A stretch of DNA of 64,000 bases. Origin: Zantedeschia hybrid cultivar. Its lineage: Eukaryota; Streptophyta; Magnoliopsida; Alismatales; Araceae. A model generated the notes under the pieces. The model ran no database searches. It was not told where the DNA came from and saw nothing but the letters and a program-made list of their open reading frames with translations. Position 1 is the stretch's first letter; the number at the start of each line of letters is the position of its first letter. The translations under genes and the position numbers were made by a program. The stretch covers positions 78,769,024 to 78,833,023 of the forward strand of contig JARZZO010000005.1 in the NCBI GenBank assembly GCA_030544215.1. The letters run 5' to 3'. Below, piece after piece: positions 35,159-47,639 of this stretch.

Positions 35159-36624
35159 GAACAGATGCCGTCCCCAATGGACCTCTTGTCGACATGCCGA
35201 GGGACAAGTACCTCGGCGGCTTGCTCGCCACCGAGTTCGACGAGCTCTCCTGCCTGAGCAGATATCAGTCCACAATGTACCGCAAGCCCTCTCCACACAA
35301 GCCCTCCGCCTATCTCGTCCAGAGGCTGCGCAAGTATGAAGAACGCCACCGGAGATGCGCCCCCCACACTGCACCTTACAACAGGACACTGAAGTTTCTT
35401 GATGGAAGGTTCGCGCAGGTGGAGACAGAGTGCCAGTACATAGTGTGGGCGCCGTGGGCCGGGCTGGGCAACAGGATGCTCAGCCTCGCCTCCACCTTCC
35501 TCTATGCTCTGCTCACTGACAGGGTCCTCCTCATCGACCACAAGGAGGACCTTTCCAGCCTCTTCTGTGAGCCCTTCCCACAGACAACTTGGTTGTTGCC
35601 CTCAGACTTCCCTATTGTAGACTTCAACGTCTTTGGTCGGAAGCATCCCCGCAGTTATGGCAACCTGTTGAAGGAAAAGAAGATCAGCTTCGACAGCACC
35701 AGCGGCGATCCCCCGCCGACTGTGGTCTATATCCACCTCGGTGACGACTATAGTACAGAGGACATGCACTTCTTCTGCGAGCCGGACCAGGCAGTCCTTC
35801 GGAGGGTCCCTTGGTTGATCTTGGAATCGGACCTCTACTTCGTGCCAGGGTTCTTCTTGAACCAGGAGTACGAGCCAGAGCTTAGCCGACTGTTCCCGGA
35901 GAAGGAGACGGTGTTCCACCACCTCAGCCGGTACCTTTTCCACCCTACCAACGGGGTGTGGGGGATGGTCACCAGGTACTACCGAGCATACCTGGCCACG
36001 GCGAAGGATAGGTTGGGCATACAGATCAGGGTCTTCAACCCTAAGGATGCTCCATTTGAGGTCGTCTCTGAGCAAATCATCAACTGCACCCTCAAGGAGA
36101 AGCTGCTACCGGAGGTTGATGCAAATGAGAGCAGCACCGGTGCCATGGGTGCGGGCCCCAAGAAGAGGAGGGCCGTCCTCCTAACATCTCTCTACTCGGA
36201 GTATTTTGACAAGATGACAGAAATGTACTGGAAGCACCCGGCGGCAGGGGGCATGGTTGTGAGCATCCACCAGCCGAGCCACGAGGAGCAGCAGCAAACA
36301 GGCAAGCTCAGCCACGACGAGAAGGCGTGGGCGGAGATGAACCTGCTCAGCCTCTCTGACGTGCTGGTGACCAGCTCTTGGTCCACCTTCGGCTACATAG
36401 CGCAAGGCCTCGGCGGCATCAAGCCATGGATCCTCGTCCGGCCAGGGGGCGCGGTGGTGCCGGAGCCCACCTGCATTCGAGACGTATCCATGGAGCCCTG
36501 CCTCCACAAGCCTACGTGGTACGTCTGCCGGAAGAAGGACGTGGGTGACAACGCAAATGTGGTCCCTTTCGTCACCCACTGTGTGGACGTGGGCGGCGGC
36601 CTTAAGCTTGTTGACCGTACTTAA
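35159..36624 (+). CDS. GT37 fucosyltransferase copy 3, exon 2 (catalytic, complete)
   Basis: The exon opens after TACCGCAG (AG at 35157-35158) and ends at TAA 36622-36624. Joined to exon 1 it codes 570 residues. Blocks with approximate residues: DKYLGGLL (99), CLSRYQSTMYRKPSPHKPS (114), WAPWAGLGNRML (180-190), SLYSEYFDKM, QPSHEEQQQ, and SSWSTFGYIAQGLGG (about 489) near the end. Several Cys in the last 70 residues are shared by all copies. Length, order and motifs agree with active plant GT37 enzymes and no break was found. The reaction is transfer of fucose in alpha-1,2 linkage from GDP-fucose to galactose of xyloglucan or related glycans in the Golgi, by family knowledge. Confidence 0.95.
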
Positions 36625-38884
36625 CAGTGTTTAGTATTAGACTAAAATATGATCACCTTACCCTCACAGGGGTGGCATTTTTCATTCTATTAGAGAATTG
36701 TGATGAATATGTGGATAAGATATGACACTTAGACACCTGCATCTGACACTTTTGTTTAAGATTTTAAAGTGAGGATTAGATATTTTCTAGAATACTTATC
36801 TACAACAAGTTAACACTGGATATATTTTATGTATTTTACTTATCTTTTAAACGTTTCAATAATTATGTTCTATGTCTGTGACATATATGAAAGTGAAGAA
36901 AGACAATTTAACAAATGAAATGATTTCGTTGGATGACTATATGCGTGCTGCAGAGATGTTGTTTTATCCATCGCTGGAATAACGATTCGAGTGGTTGGTT
37001 GTCTCCGTTCATACGTAGAATTAGCAATAATCGATCTTAGAACACAAAAGATGTTCGCCCGAATTATTTGGGCGCCCATGACCGGCTGACCCACAGGTCC
37101 ATTACGGCCCAAGAACCCATAATTGAGTGGTTAGGTCACTCCATTTCTCTTAAATGGCGGGGGGTGTAACTCCATTTTGTTTACAGAATAAGGAACGAAT
37201 AAGCCCTCTTATTTTCAGAGGTAGTAGAAGAACTGGTTATTTAGTGTCAGAATTATTTATTTTTAGAATTAGGTGAATAAGTAATTCCACCCGTCAGTCA
37301 GTAAAGAGTTGATAAATGAAAGAGGATCTCTATACACATTTAAAGAAAATCCTTTTACATGAATTTCATGTCGAATTCACGTAAAGAAACTTTTTGTAAA
37401 TATCCCTCTCCCACTTACTGATTTTGATCAGTCTGAACCACGGGGGAGACCACCAAATGCCTGACCGATCAATACCATTTGAGGCGTCCTATCCACAGCA
37501 TAGTATTCACATCTACTTGCTTCCGTAAATGGGTTACAGCATTTCTGAAGTGGGAAAATTTCCTTTTCCAAGAAATAGTGGACGAAGTAGCTAGCTAGTG
37601 CGTTTGTGACGATTCCTGGGTTTCCTCCTAGATTTTGCCGTTTTTCCCCTGTAAGAAATCCTCCAATATTTCTCCCCAGTTCGGCCGAAGCTCTTGTAAC
37701 CTCTGTTCAATTCAAGACCTTCCCATAGCTAGTAGAAAGAGTTTTACTGCATTAAGGCTCAGTTTTTTAGCCAGATAGAACCGGTATTAATTGGTATAAG
37801 GGTTCGTATCTGATTTTATTGTCGGAATGCCTAACTTTTTCAATTCCCCAAATTCTACTTAGAATCCTTAATTCTCCCAATTCCCCCGGTTCAACCTTTT
37901 ATTCTACTTTTTATTTTGCTTATTCCTATTAAATCACTTAAAATAACGTAGTATAATTTTCTTTATTCTGAGTGGAATACTAACAACTTACTAAATCAAA
38001 ATACTTTCTATTCTGATTTAAAAAATCTCTAAAATCTTATTATGATATAAGTAATTCTGATATTAAGAAATCACTAAAACCTTAATGTGAAACTGTCTCA
38101 ACCCAAGAATTTGCCACAAGGATAGTGAGTTCCATTATGTTAAATATAATTTATTAATTAGGAACTTTTACATTCCATCCACGTAATCTCTTATAATTAT
38201 TCCAAATATATCCTTATAATCTCCTTACTAAATAAATTCCTAATATCACTCGCCATTCCGTAATAAGTCCCTGCGGTTAAGTACAATATGAACCCTCCCC
38301 ATTTCCGGCTTCGCCTCGCCCCCATCTCATCTCAGTGCTTAGAGGACGACTGCCGCATTGTGGCAACCCCCCACGCCATGCTTTGCTAATGTTGGGGAGG
38401 AGTCGGCTCCCTGCTCCCACCACAAAAAATTCAAAACAATGAAGGCAAAAAAAGTAAATTTCTAAACCACAGTTTACACCAACTAGAGTTAAATTAGCGT
38501 CCACTCGTTTTTACCATAAGCAAAAAACTAACAGCGAGGACTTATTTTAGAATAGCAATGAATTGCAAGGATTATTTGATTATATCGAGATTGTCAAAAA
38601 ATATTTTGAATCAAAATAGATTACAGGGGCTGAAATTTAAAAATTCTTATTACTAAAGAGAAATGTTAGCTGCACCGTCAGCTACTAAGTTAGAACGTGA
38701 TGTCCAGCCACGTCCCCTCACCTGGATGTCCATTCGTCCTCTGTCCCTCTATAAATGTGTCATGATGTCAGCAAACAAAAAATAAAAAATTTAACCTCCG
38801 ACTATGATCTCGAGAACATCCCGAAGGCTCGATAACATTCTAAAAGAGCATCATGTTCTTGAAAGTGCCTTAATGTGCTCATTG
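36625..38884. other. Intergenic, downstream of FUT copy 3
   Basis: No gene. Stretches around 37180-37290 and 37770-38060 carry inverted GGAATAAG/CTTATTCC-like words typical of decayed MITEs. Confidence 0.4.
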
Positions 38885-39000
38885 CATCCTTAATGGAAGT
38901 TAACCACGATGATGTATTTTGCAAGTATTGTGATATAGTCATGTTATTTATAATAATATAAAAATAAGATAGATAAATCTATGATTGAAATTTTTAAAAA
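38885..39000. mobile_element. Half copy of MITE family B
   Basis: Matches the right arm of the element at 40081-40488 (CATTGCATCC...AATGGAAG...GCAAGTATTGTG). No left arm was seen. Confidence 0.55.
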
Positions 39001-39016
39001 GTTATTTAGTATATAT

Positions 39017-39535
39017 GTGCCCCGGGATGCATCTAACTTAGATGCTCCCCACGGTGTGTTAAATTCAATGCGTATGGGGATGCATCTCTAAGTTAAATAC
39101 GCCTTCCTCGAAAACCCACCCTTTCCACTGTAAAAAAATATATAATTTTTTAAATATTCAAATAGATCCCTTATGATTAATCTCATTCCCATAACCTTAA
39201 TTTTCACCATTCGAAACGATCAACTAGAGCCTTACGATCGGACACGTACAAAAATTAACGTCTAAAAATATTGAAAATAGTAAAAAAGTAAAAAAAATCT
39301 CAAATTAGTCCTTAAGGTTGATATCATCTCCTGTGATTTTAATTTTCAAGCAACGACAAATTTGATTGGATGACTACGGTTAAAGTTTTAGATCGAACGA
39401 TGAAAATTAAATACAAAGGAGAGGGAAACCACCTAAAGGGAGTATTTTTTATGATTTTTTTTTTTTTTAAAATCAGGAAGGTAGATTTTTGAGAGGGAGA
39501 GGAGTTGCATCTAAGTTAGATGCGCACTGGGACGC
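39017..39535. mobile_element. MITE family C with GCATCTAACTTAGATGC ends
   Basis: The left end GTGCCCCGGGATGCATCTAA and the inverted right end GCGTCCCAGTGCGCATCTAA share CATCTAACTTAGATGC, itself a palindrome. TATATAT flanks both sides, but this is low-complexity sequence. About 519 bp, non-coding. Confidence 0.6.
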
Positions 39536-40080
39536 TATATATTTATGCAATTTCAAAAAATATATATATAATGATATTTTATAATACAATGTATAAGAAA
39601 ATGTTAACATTTTCAGGTTCCCTATGGAATGGGCATGGAATAGGGCCTTCGAACCCAATTTGCGTGAGTTGAGAATGGTAGTTGAATTTTTGGGGATTTA
39701 ATCACTCATTGTTCCTGATTCTCTCAATTGTAGAGAGATTTTCTATTAACTAACTGGGAAAGGTTCCACTCCTACTTGAGGAGATTTCAAGTACCCAATT
39801 ACTCATTCTCAAACGATCTACTAGTAGTGCATTAGCTATTAATTCTCAAGATCAGCCACAGTTACCATGAGCACATAATAATGAGGAATGCATTTTTTCA
39901 ATACCATTAATACTTGTATTTGTTCAACTTTTTTTTTTTTTTTTTTGGGGGCGGGGGTGCGGTGGGGTGGGGCGGGGTTTAAAACATAACTATGATGACT
40001 TGGAAAAGGCTTACATATATATATATTTTATATTAAAATTCATGATAACGAGAAAGGGTACTTGCAAAATTAACTCTCTT

Positions 40081-40488
40081 AAAATTTTAATTTCAGATTT
40101 ATCTATCATATTTTCATAGTATTATAAATAACATCGCTGCGTCACAGTACTTGGAAACAATATTCATATCCTATTTCTATCCATTAATTAGCATTCCGCT
40201 AAAAATCTTCTATCTAACCCTAGGTAATCATTAACTAAAGTATATATATATATATATCTTTACTTCTTCCTCTCATTCTCTCTCTTTGACACAATGTGCC
40301 AATCAAAGAACTCCTTTTATAGGGATATTTTTCATCCAAACATTAAAGTAGACAATTGAAGAACAAATACTCATTGCATCCATAATGGAAGCTAACCACG
40401 AGGATATTTTTTGCAAGTATTGTGGCATAGTCATGCTATTTATAATAAAATAAAAATAAGATAGACAAACCTATAATTAAAATTTTAA
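40081..40488. mobile_element. MITE family B, copy 2 (long TIRs)
   Basis: About 90-bp imperfect TIRs: AAAATTTTAATTTCAGATTT...GTATTATAAATA...CACAGTACTTGG at the left, its inverted form at the right. Total about 408 bp. Confidence 0.7.
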
Positions 40489-41561
40489 AAAAAATATTTT
40501 TTGTAAAATCTACGAAAAAGTGTAAGGCAATCCATTTAAAAAAAGGATCCACACCCAAGTTCTATAGCTTTACATCTACTATCCTAATCACGATTTCTCC
40601 CAAGTAAAGGAAAGGTCCTTCCTTCACGGTCCAATTATAGACCAGGATGGATTTTAACTTCTAACACCACGGTTCATAACCACATGCTCTAATCCTTTAA
40701 GCTACATGCCTTTTGCCCATTTCATTAGATATGTTCTTAGGAGCACCCTCACAAAGGAGCCTTTCCTCTCACAAATTTCATTTCGGTTTAAGAAGATATC
40801 CTTGGTCCCATGGAATGGCACACATTAGAGGGAGGCAAAACATGGTCCCTAAATTTTATAGAATATATGTAGATATTTAAATGGTTAATGTAATGTAAAC
40901 AAAATTATTCATTAATTTAATATGAACAAACTTAATTACTTAAATAATACGAAAACATGGGATATATAACAAATCACACCAGCAAACCACAAAGTATATA
41001 AGGACTTATAGTGGATTTCCCACCCTTTTTAGCCTACCTCTACTTCCTAACACCGTGTTGGAATTTCATGATTACTAGAGCATCAAGTCTAGCTAGTAAC
41101 ACAAATTCCTAATGGTGTTAGCTCAGGAAACGCCTGCTTAACACAAAGGCACTATCTTGCCTACCACACTAGACATAAAGCTGCTAGCTTAGCTACCGTG
41201 CGCATGACATCAAAACATTAAGTCTCCTTTCACATGAGACACAAAGTCCCTATCTCAATTACTACACTAGATATCAAGGCACTAGTTTGTCTTTGAGACA
41301 ATATTAATCACTAATATATGAACTACTAAAATAAAAAAAAATAAATGACCAAACACTTTGTAGTTGTAGCAAAGTGGTGAGTGCAACAATAATTTTCTGC
41401 TCAACTGCAAAATGTTTGGAAGTGTTTGGAGAATGAGATGCTTGAAATCCTTGTATTAAAACTTCTTTTGAAGATGGCACTAGCCATGATATTTGAAGAG
41501 GGGGTTGTCTAGTTGATCTAGCTACATTTTTAATCCAACTTTCTATGTATCATGGCCATAT
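40489..41561. other. AT-rich intergenic DNA
   Basis: No gene recognised. Confidence 0.4.
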
Positions 41562-41873
41562 TCTTAGAAACCACAAAATCCGAGTGTTGAGTTTGAAGGG
41601 CTCAAGATCATAAACACTAGCCACAACTGAAATTAATCGATGTTATACTATTATATAGCCGCTCCAACACTCCCCCTCACGGCTAACATAGGCCGTAGAA
41701 ATTAGATAACAGGAGGTGACACAAATTAGAAGATAAAGTTAGGTCAAGTCCTGTTCTGATACCATCTTAGAAACCACATAACCCGAGTGTTGAGTTTGAA
41801 GGGACTCAAAATCATAAGCACTGGCCACAACTGAAATTAACCGACGTAAGATTATCATATAGCCGCTCCAACA
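41562..41873 (-). mobile_element. Complete TRIM retroelement (312 bp)
   Basis: Two direct repeats of about 108 bp (41562-41669 and 41765-41873) begin TGTTGGAGCGGCTATAT on the minus strand. Right after the first LTR (minus direction) comes TGGTATCAGAACAG, a primer-binding site for initiator tRNA-Met. Just before the second LTR is the purine tract GTGAGGGGGAG. The 95-base interior codes nothing. The flanks CATAT and CATAC suggest a 5-bp target duplication. It must be moved by a partner copia or gypsy machinery. Confidence 0.9.
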
Positions 41874-42743
41874 CATACACTGGTTGTTGTCTTCAGAGAT
41901 AGTTGGTGCAGCTAGTTATATATATATATATATATCCCCTGTTTTTCTGTGCTAGGTTTAGCATGTTCTCTCAGTTTTTAGATGTATTGGGGCTTCAAAG
42001 TTTGAGAGAAGACAGAGAGATTTCTCCCTCTATTATTAATTCTTATTTGCATAGTAAAATTACTTATACGCCCGTGGATGCAGGCGGTATACACGTAAAC
42101 TTTTGTGTATTATTTTTCACTCCCTCTCTTCTTCTTTTTCATATTACTCTTATGTTTGTTCGCATCTAACAACATCATCAGGAACCAAAGGAAATAAGTT
42201 ATTTCACCTGTCAAACTACAATTAGGCATAAAGATTCGTACACTTAAAAGAATTAATATATATACATGAAGTAAAAGGAATTGATAGTAAGTTTTTGATC
42301 TTTTCACTATCTCAAACAAAATAGCGGGGGGAAAGGATTTAGAATGAGCGAGAAATTTAAGCTCTAAATCCCCAATTCTATAAAAAGATCAAGCTATAAA
42401 AATTTTAAAACCTTTGTTCTTAATCGGTCAAACTCTACACCGACGCCACTCGATCTCTTCCGCTTGAAACCATCTAGCTATTTCGTTCCATCCGTCATGT
42501 ATCAAGACTTTTTCTAACGCGGTAAACACCAGTCGTGTTCAAAGTAGTCTTGGGAACATTTCATGGACATCAAACTTGGTTTCAGATTTGTGGAATTTGC
42601 CAATTCTTCCTCTCCAGGGTACCTTCCTCCCCTCTTCTTTACAATTCCGTCTGGGTTCCTCCAAGCATAGGAAGACCCGTCCACACTCCACACGCTGCTT
42701 CTGCGGCTGTCACCGCGGCCCCCGCGTCCTCAGAAGTGACGCC
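41874..42743. other. Intergenic DNA
   Basis: A TA run (41917-41935) and no recognisable gene. The part from 42600 becomes GC-richer towards the exon-like piece at 42744. Confidence 0.4.
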
Positions 42744-42970
42744 ATGGATGACGTGGAGGTAGAAGGAAGCACCGGTGCCGGCGGGAGGTCGCCCGCGCGG
42801 CTTTCCTGGCGCGGGCGGGGCGCGCGGAGAGGGGGGTTTCGGGGCGATGTGGCTGCTGGTAGTCGTCGGCGAGGTGCTGCTCGCGTGGGTTTTCGTCGGG
42901 CGAGGGGAGAGGAGGGATTATGAAGTAATACTTGCGACAACGGCCCGTGCGGTGGAGAACACTGCGGTGG
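42744..42970 (+). pseudogene. Possible FUT-like exon 1 remnant
   Basis: ATG at 42744 begins MDDVEVEGSTGAGGRS. After one frameshift a hydrophobic segment (MWLLVVVGEVLLAWVFVGRG) follows, then a polar stem and a GGTAAAG donor-like site. The order and base composition resemble FUT first exons, but there is no VYRPP motif and no catalytic exon follows within reach. It could equally be an unrelated GC-rich exon. Confidence 0.3.
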
Positions 42971-43029
42971 GTAAAGAAGTTATTTTCTTTAAGGTCTGGT
43001 TTCACATATTTTACATGTCTAAGACTTGA

Positions 43030-44170
43030 TCTAAGATCGGACAACTTAAAAAAATTTAAAAATAAAAAATCGAGTATGAATGAACTGCAAAAATTGCTCT
43101 TAATGGATTGAGCTTAATAACATTTTTTTTTTTTTTTTTAAGTCATTTGATCAAGAATCAGGTCATACGAACACGTAAAATTAGGAGGCACGATCGTTTA
43201 AAAAATCAAAAAATACTGCAGTGCCCCCACTGTTGTAGCAGTGGGTCATTGTAGCAAGTATTATTCTTTGTTATGTAATATTTGCTGCCAAGCATGAGAT
43301 GCAGTCTAAATAATAATTTTTTTTTTATATATAATTAATCACATCATATCTTACATATCCGTACAATTCGATCACTGATTAGATGATTCAAAAATATCCA
43401 ATAAATAAAAAATCAAAATTTAATTTATTGGGCTAAGCTCATTAAAGAATACATTCGTTTTGTTTGTAGAATTGGACAAGAATAAGTCCATATTCCTAGA
43501 ATAAGATTAATTCTATTTTGATCGAACGAGTTAGTTATGCCGTGCCAGAATTGATAATTCCTACAATTAAGTGAAAAGATAATTCCATCTTACACTCAAG
43601 AATTTAATATTCTATCTTAAATTTCATCTCGTTATCAAAATGAAACACATCTTATTCTTGAATAAATAATATAGAATAACTAATTTCATTGTAATCCATT
43701 CTCCTGTCAAAGTCATGGTGAAAAGAGCCGTTACTCTGTCTAGACTAGATTGTTCAGCTGGCCGTCTTGAGGCAACCAGCGGCTGTATCGCATGGAAGAA
43801 ACGTTTATTACACATTGGGGAATTAATGTCTCACTCAGAGTTTTGACATGTGAGTGGGAAATGGCTGACATGTGACTGGAAAATGAAGGAAAACTAGCTA
43901 GTTAGCACACAAAATTAAAGGAACCAGTGCATATATAGCCAGCCATATGTGTCCTTGCCGAGTGTGAATGGACAGTGGCCATGCATAGATTAGAAAGAGA
44001 TACCCATGGCTAGGAATTTTCTCTACGAGTGGGACAGGGAATTAGAAAAGGATATGGAGGTAGGGATCAGGTTCCCATGTTATGCGGGAAATTGAAAGAG
44101 AAGATAGAAGAGTATTCCTCCCATTCGTTGCAAGAACAGAAGATAGAGACACACCAAGACGTTTTTGATG
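43030..44170. other. Intergenic DNA
   Basis: Decayed repeat at 43030-43270 of the GATCGGACAACTT type. No gene. Confidence 0.4.
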
Positions 44171-44174
44171 AGAG

Positions 44175-44325
44175 AAGACTAATAGTATTGAGAGAGAGAG
44201 AGAGAGTCAAATATTGCAAAAAAAGTTTTCATATGATTTGAAAATTTGACAAATATATGGGTTTTCTTTTTCTCAATAATATTAGACTCGGATCCAAACA
44301 TATACCGAGAGGATCTCCTCTCTTT
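44175..44325. mobile_element. MITE family A, copy 5 (partial)
   Basis: The right end GGATCCAAACATATACCGAG then AGGATCTCCTCTC is the inverted form of the left end at 33629. The left arm is shortened and carries a GA run. Confidence 0.5.
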
Positions 44326-44694
44326 TGATGAGTTAAGAAAGCGAGGTGATATGGGTCTCCTTGGTCCCTGAATACTCCTCCATGCAACGATCTAACGTTG
44401 GATGATGTAGACTTGATTTGGGTTGTTTGATGTATTCTTCAAATATTCTATTGTCTCTACTATCAGCGCCACTTTGTTTGCGGAATATGGTCGAATACGG
44501 GACGAATAAGGAGAGAATAAAGCTATTTTCACTTTGACAGTCGGAATGGCTTAAACCGCCCAGAATGAGGTATTCCGGGAATAAGGCGAATAAGCCATCC
44601 TGGCTGATCCCCACGAACTGCCTATTCCGGCCACATTTTGCAGGGACACGAATACGACGCGCTGCATCGTCGCCCGTGCCCACGCGAAACCCAC

Positions 44695-44870
44695 CCTACC
44701 CCCCTCTCTGCGCTCGCCCTACCGGCACGCCCCCCGCAGAACCCTAGCTCTGCGCTCGCCCTACCGGCACGCCCCCTGCAGAACCCTAGCTCTGTGCTCG
44801 CCCCTCTCGCCTTGTCGGCACGCCGCCTGCATAATCCTACCTCTGCGCTCGCCCTGCCTGTGCGCCCCTC
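44695..44870. repeat. GC-rich minisatellite, about 45-50-bp unit
   Basis: CTCTGCGCTCGCCCTACCGG...GCAGAACCCTAG is repeated about four times with growing divergence to the right. Open frames on both strands here are products of the repeat. Confidence 0.8.
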
Positions 44871-45009
44871 CGCTGACTGGTACATCCTTTGCTTTCTTCC
44901 TCACACACTAGCCATGCTCACCGGTCATCTCCTTGCTACGGTTTCTTCCTCCATCTACAACCTCCTTTCCCTCTTCCCGATAGGTTCACGGGAGTTGTAG
45001 AGCCAGTAC

Positions 45010-46292
45010 TTGTGCTTTTGCAGTGATCCTTCCCATCACTTTGACCGTCCCTTTTCTCCTGCAAGGTCCTAAAACAGTTCCGCCCTTTCCCTATTTCTAC
45101 CCCTTGGAGGCGAAACCCTCACCTGGTGGCGATGCACAGATGGGAGGATAACTGCGCACACGGTGTTCCTGTAGCTTCCTCATCGGCCTCCAACCGTGAG
45201 CCATCACCGGCGGCAATTTCGGCTTGGATTAACCGGTTTTTCTAAACTTCTCCCCTGTTTTTGTGTTCGTCTTGCCCTCTGTGGACAATTTGTTTGCTTG
45301 TTTGATTTTTTTTTTTTACTTTAAAATGTTCTTTATGTGGATCATGTTTTTTCTTATGTAGATCATGTATATTTTTCCTATATGGTGTTTCCTTCTTCGA
45401 CCTGTTTTTGTTTGCTCTTTGAAAAAGAATGACGGAAACATTTGTCAAGACCACAATTCACAGCGATTTCAGTTAGATATGATGGTCCCCAAATAGATGG
45501 AATCAACACAATCCCCAGAGGCCCAGACATTTTGACTCCCAGATCTGGACAAAAGCCATCAACAGTTGGAGATGTGCTTTTCCACCCCACAGGAATCTGA
45601 TTCCAGTAAAAATCCAGAAAGAAGGATCATTAGAAACCACAATGCTTATATGAAACCTTCCATCTGATATTTGGTATTGACGGATATCTGTAATAAACCT
45701 TGTAGGCACAACAGATAATAAGCGAAGCAGATAACTATATCCAAGTCATCCAGCATTCTGTTTTCAAATGGTTTACATTGCACATTGGAGCCAGTAAGGC
45801 AAGAATCAACTCCTGTCCAAGATAACTACATCGCATTCATGTTTTAGTATCCATCAGAATTGGTCACCTTAATGGTGGATACAATTGCACACGTTAACGA
45901 AATTAACTTTGAGACATCCAGCATTGTCTCCCAAGTTTGTAAGGAAGAAGGAATTGTAGATTTGGGTTAGAAGAGAATGCATGTGGATGGTTGTTCTATG
46001 TTTGCCTTTGTTAGCATAACCATTATATTTGGGGGGGTCTGAATAGCACTCAATTCCGTAGCTGAGTGAAAAAAAATACCTGAGTATGATACTTATCACT
46101 TAAGCACACATAAAACATAGTATTTGATAAAGGAAATAGAGGGTGAATTTTCTTCCTGCTGCCCCTACTTCAAGAACTTTCCAAATTCTTGGTCAATAGG
46201 ATTTCAAAGAAGCATGGTACCATGTCTGAACCCAAACACTCTGGCTTCCAAATGGTTTTATTACCATTCAGTCAGATAAATCCCCACAGTAA
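45010..46292. other. Region with coding-like traces, no gene assigned
   Basis: On the minus strand at about 45440-45625 an open stretch reads FYWNQIPVGWKSTSPTVDGF, LGVKMSGPLGIVLIPSIWGP and LTEIAVNCGLD, which looks like real protein sequence. I do not recognise the family. No clean start or splice sites were found, so it may be a gene or element fragment. Confidence 0.3.
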
Positions 46293-46310
46293 CCCCCCCC
46301 CCCCCCCCCA
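46293..46310. repeat. Poly-C tract
   Basis: A run of about 18 C followed by an A run; probably a length-variable site. Confidence 0.85.
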
Positions 46311-46469
46311 ACAAAAAAAAAGGTCTGTTTTGTTTAGATTTTTCACTAAAAATAGTTGAAAAGACAATATTGCCTCCATACCCAGGTGACCGGAACTACT
46401 AAGACTGTAAAGCTTAGCCAGAAAAAAATAGGAGGACTGAACTGAACTCGACTAGCTGATGTGCACTTT

Positions 46470-47200
46470 CTACATTCACCCCCCTTCCAAATTGAGCATA
46501 AATGTCATCATGCACAGCTTGCACATAGTTGAGGTAAACAGGCTTTTTATCATACCTTTGGTGAGGACATATGCCATCTGGTCTCTTGAACAAATGTATG
46601 GAAGAGGAGCTCCCCGGACACCTGTATCCAACTTCTCTAAAATGAAATGTCGATCAATCTCAATATTCTTTGTTTGATCATGTTGGAGAAGATTATTTAC
46701 AATGTTGGTGGCTGCCTTGTTGTCATAGTAAAGTCTCTTTGGCAGTTCTACTTTTATTCCAATGTGACTGAGAAGGATTTTCAACTATAACAAAGTATAA
46801 TCCTATGTTCTTCTTTAGCACTAAATCTAGCACATACCATGCACTTCTTACCACATGCAACTAGGGTCTCTCCCACAAATGTACAATAGCCAGTTGTTAA
46901 CCTCCTACAACACAAGAACTGACCCAATCTGCATCGGCATATCCTTATGGTTCGACAGATAACAAGTCTTTCATTAGACAAGACTTTATGTATCTTGGCA
47001 CCCTATCTACAGCTCTCATCTGAGGTACCCTTGGTGCATGCATAAACTAACCATAATGATTGCATAGGTGGTGACTGGCCTAGTGAGTGTCGAGTACAAA
47101 AGTTTGCCACCAGCTTTGGTGCATCCCTGTACTCAAGACATGATTTGTCTCACAGAAGTCTTGCTCATCTGCACCTTTAGAAGTGGTCTTAATGTTCTTC
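46470..47200 (-). pseudogene. Ty1/copia RT-RNase H fragment
   Basis: Minus-strand frames give, in order, MHAPRVPQMRAVDRVPRY, YADADW, TTGYCTFVGETLV, ARFSAKEEH, then LYYDNKAATNIVNNLLQHDQTKNIEIDRHF and ILEKLDTG...ADVLTKG-like sequence. This is the C-terminal RNase H of copia polyproteins. Frameshifts and stops separate the parts. The end at about 46480 is followed by GGAAGGGGGG, a possible polypurine tract. Confidence 0.9.
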
Positions 47201-47639
47201 AATTATTGTATTGCATCTTATGGTTTGGATCTGTGCCCTTCACAAAGATAAAGAGGGAGGACATGCGTTTTAGGAAACCTCGAATGAGTTCTTCTGAACA
47301 TGAGGGAGTCCCTGAACCTTTGTAAGCGTGCACATGCTCGGAAATATTCACACAAAGATGGATGACTTACAAGCCCCAGAATTTGACAAGAAAGGGATAG
47401 GACTTACATCAGAAATATCTCCACCCTGTGAAGTTATCCACCGCCTCAGTCAACTGGGCATTTTTTGAACGCTTAGTTGCAAATTCATCCTGTAGAGCCT
47501 TTACTTGTCAAGCTGAAGGAATTTTGAAGAGGCATCTTTTATGATGAGGTATTCTCCTGAATTATGGCAAGTGCACAGTATATATAGCTTGCATAGTATA
47601 TATAGCTCTTGCGTGATATCTTTATTATACTCTTATGAT

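Noticed and set aside
44638..45000. Proline/alanine-rich protein at the GC-rich minisatellite
   Set aside because: Both strands are open through the repeat, a sign of repeat composition and not of coding.
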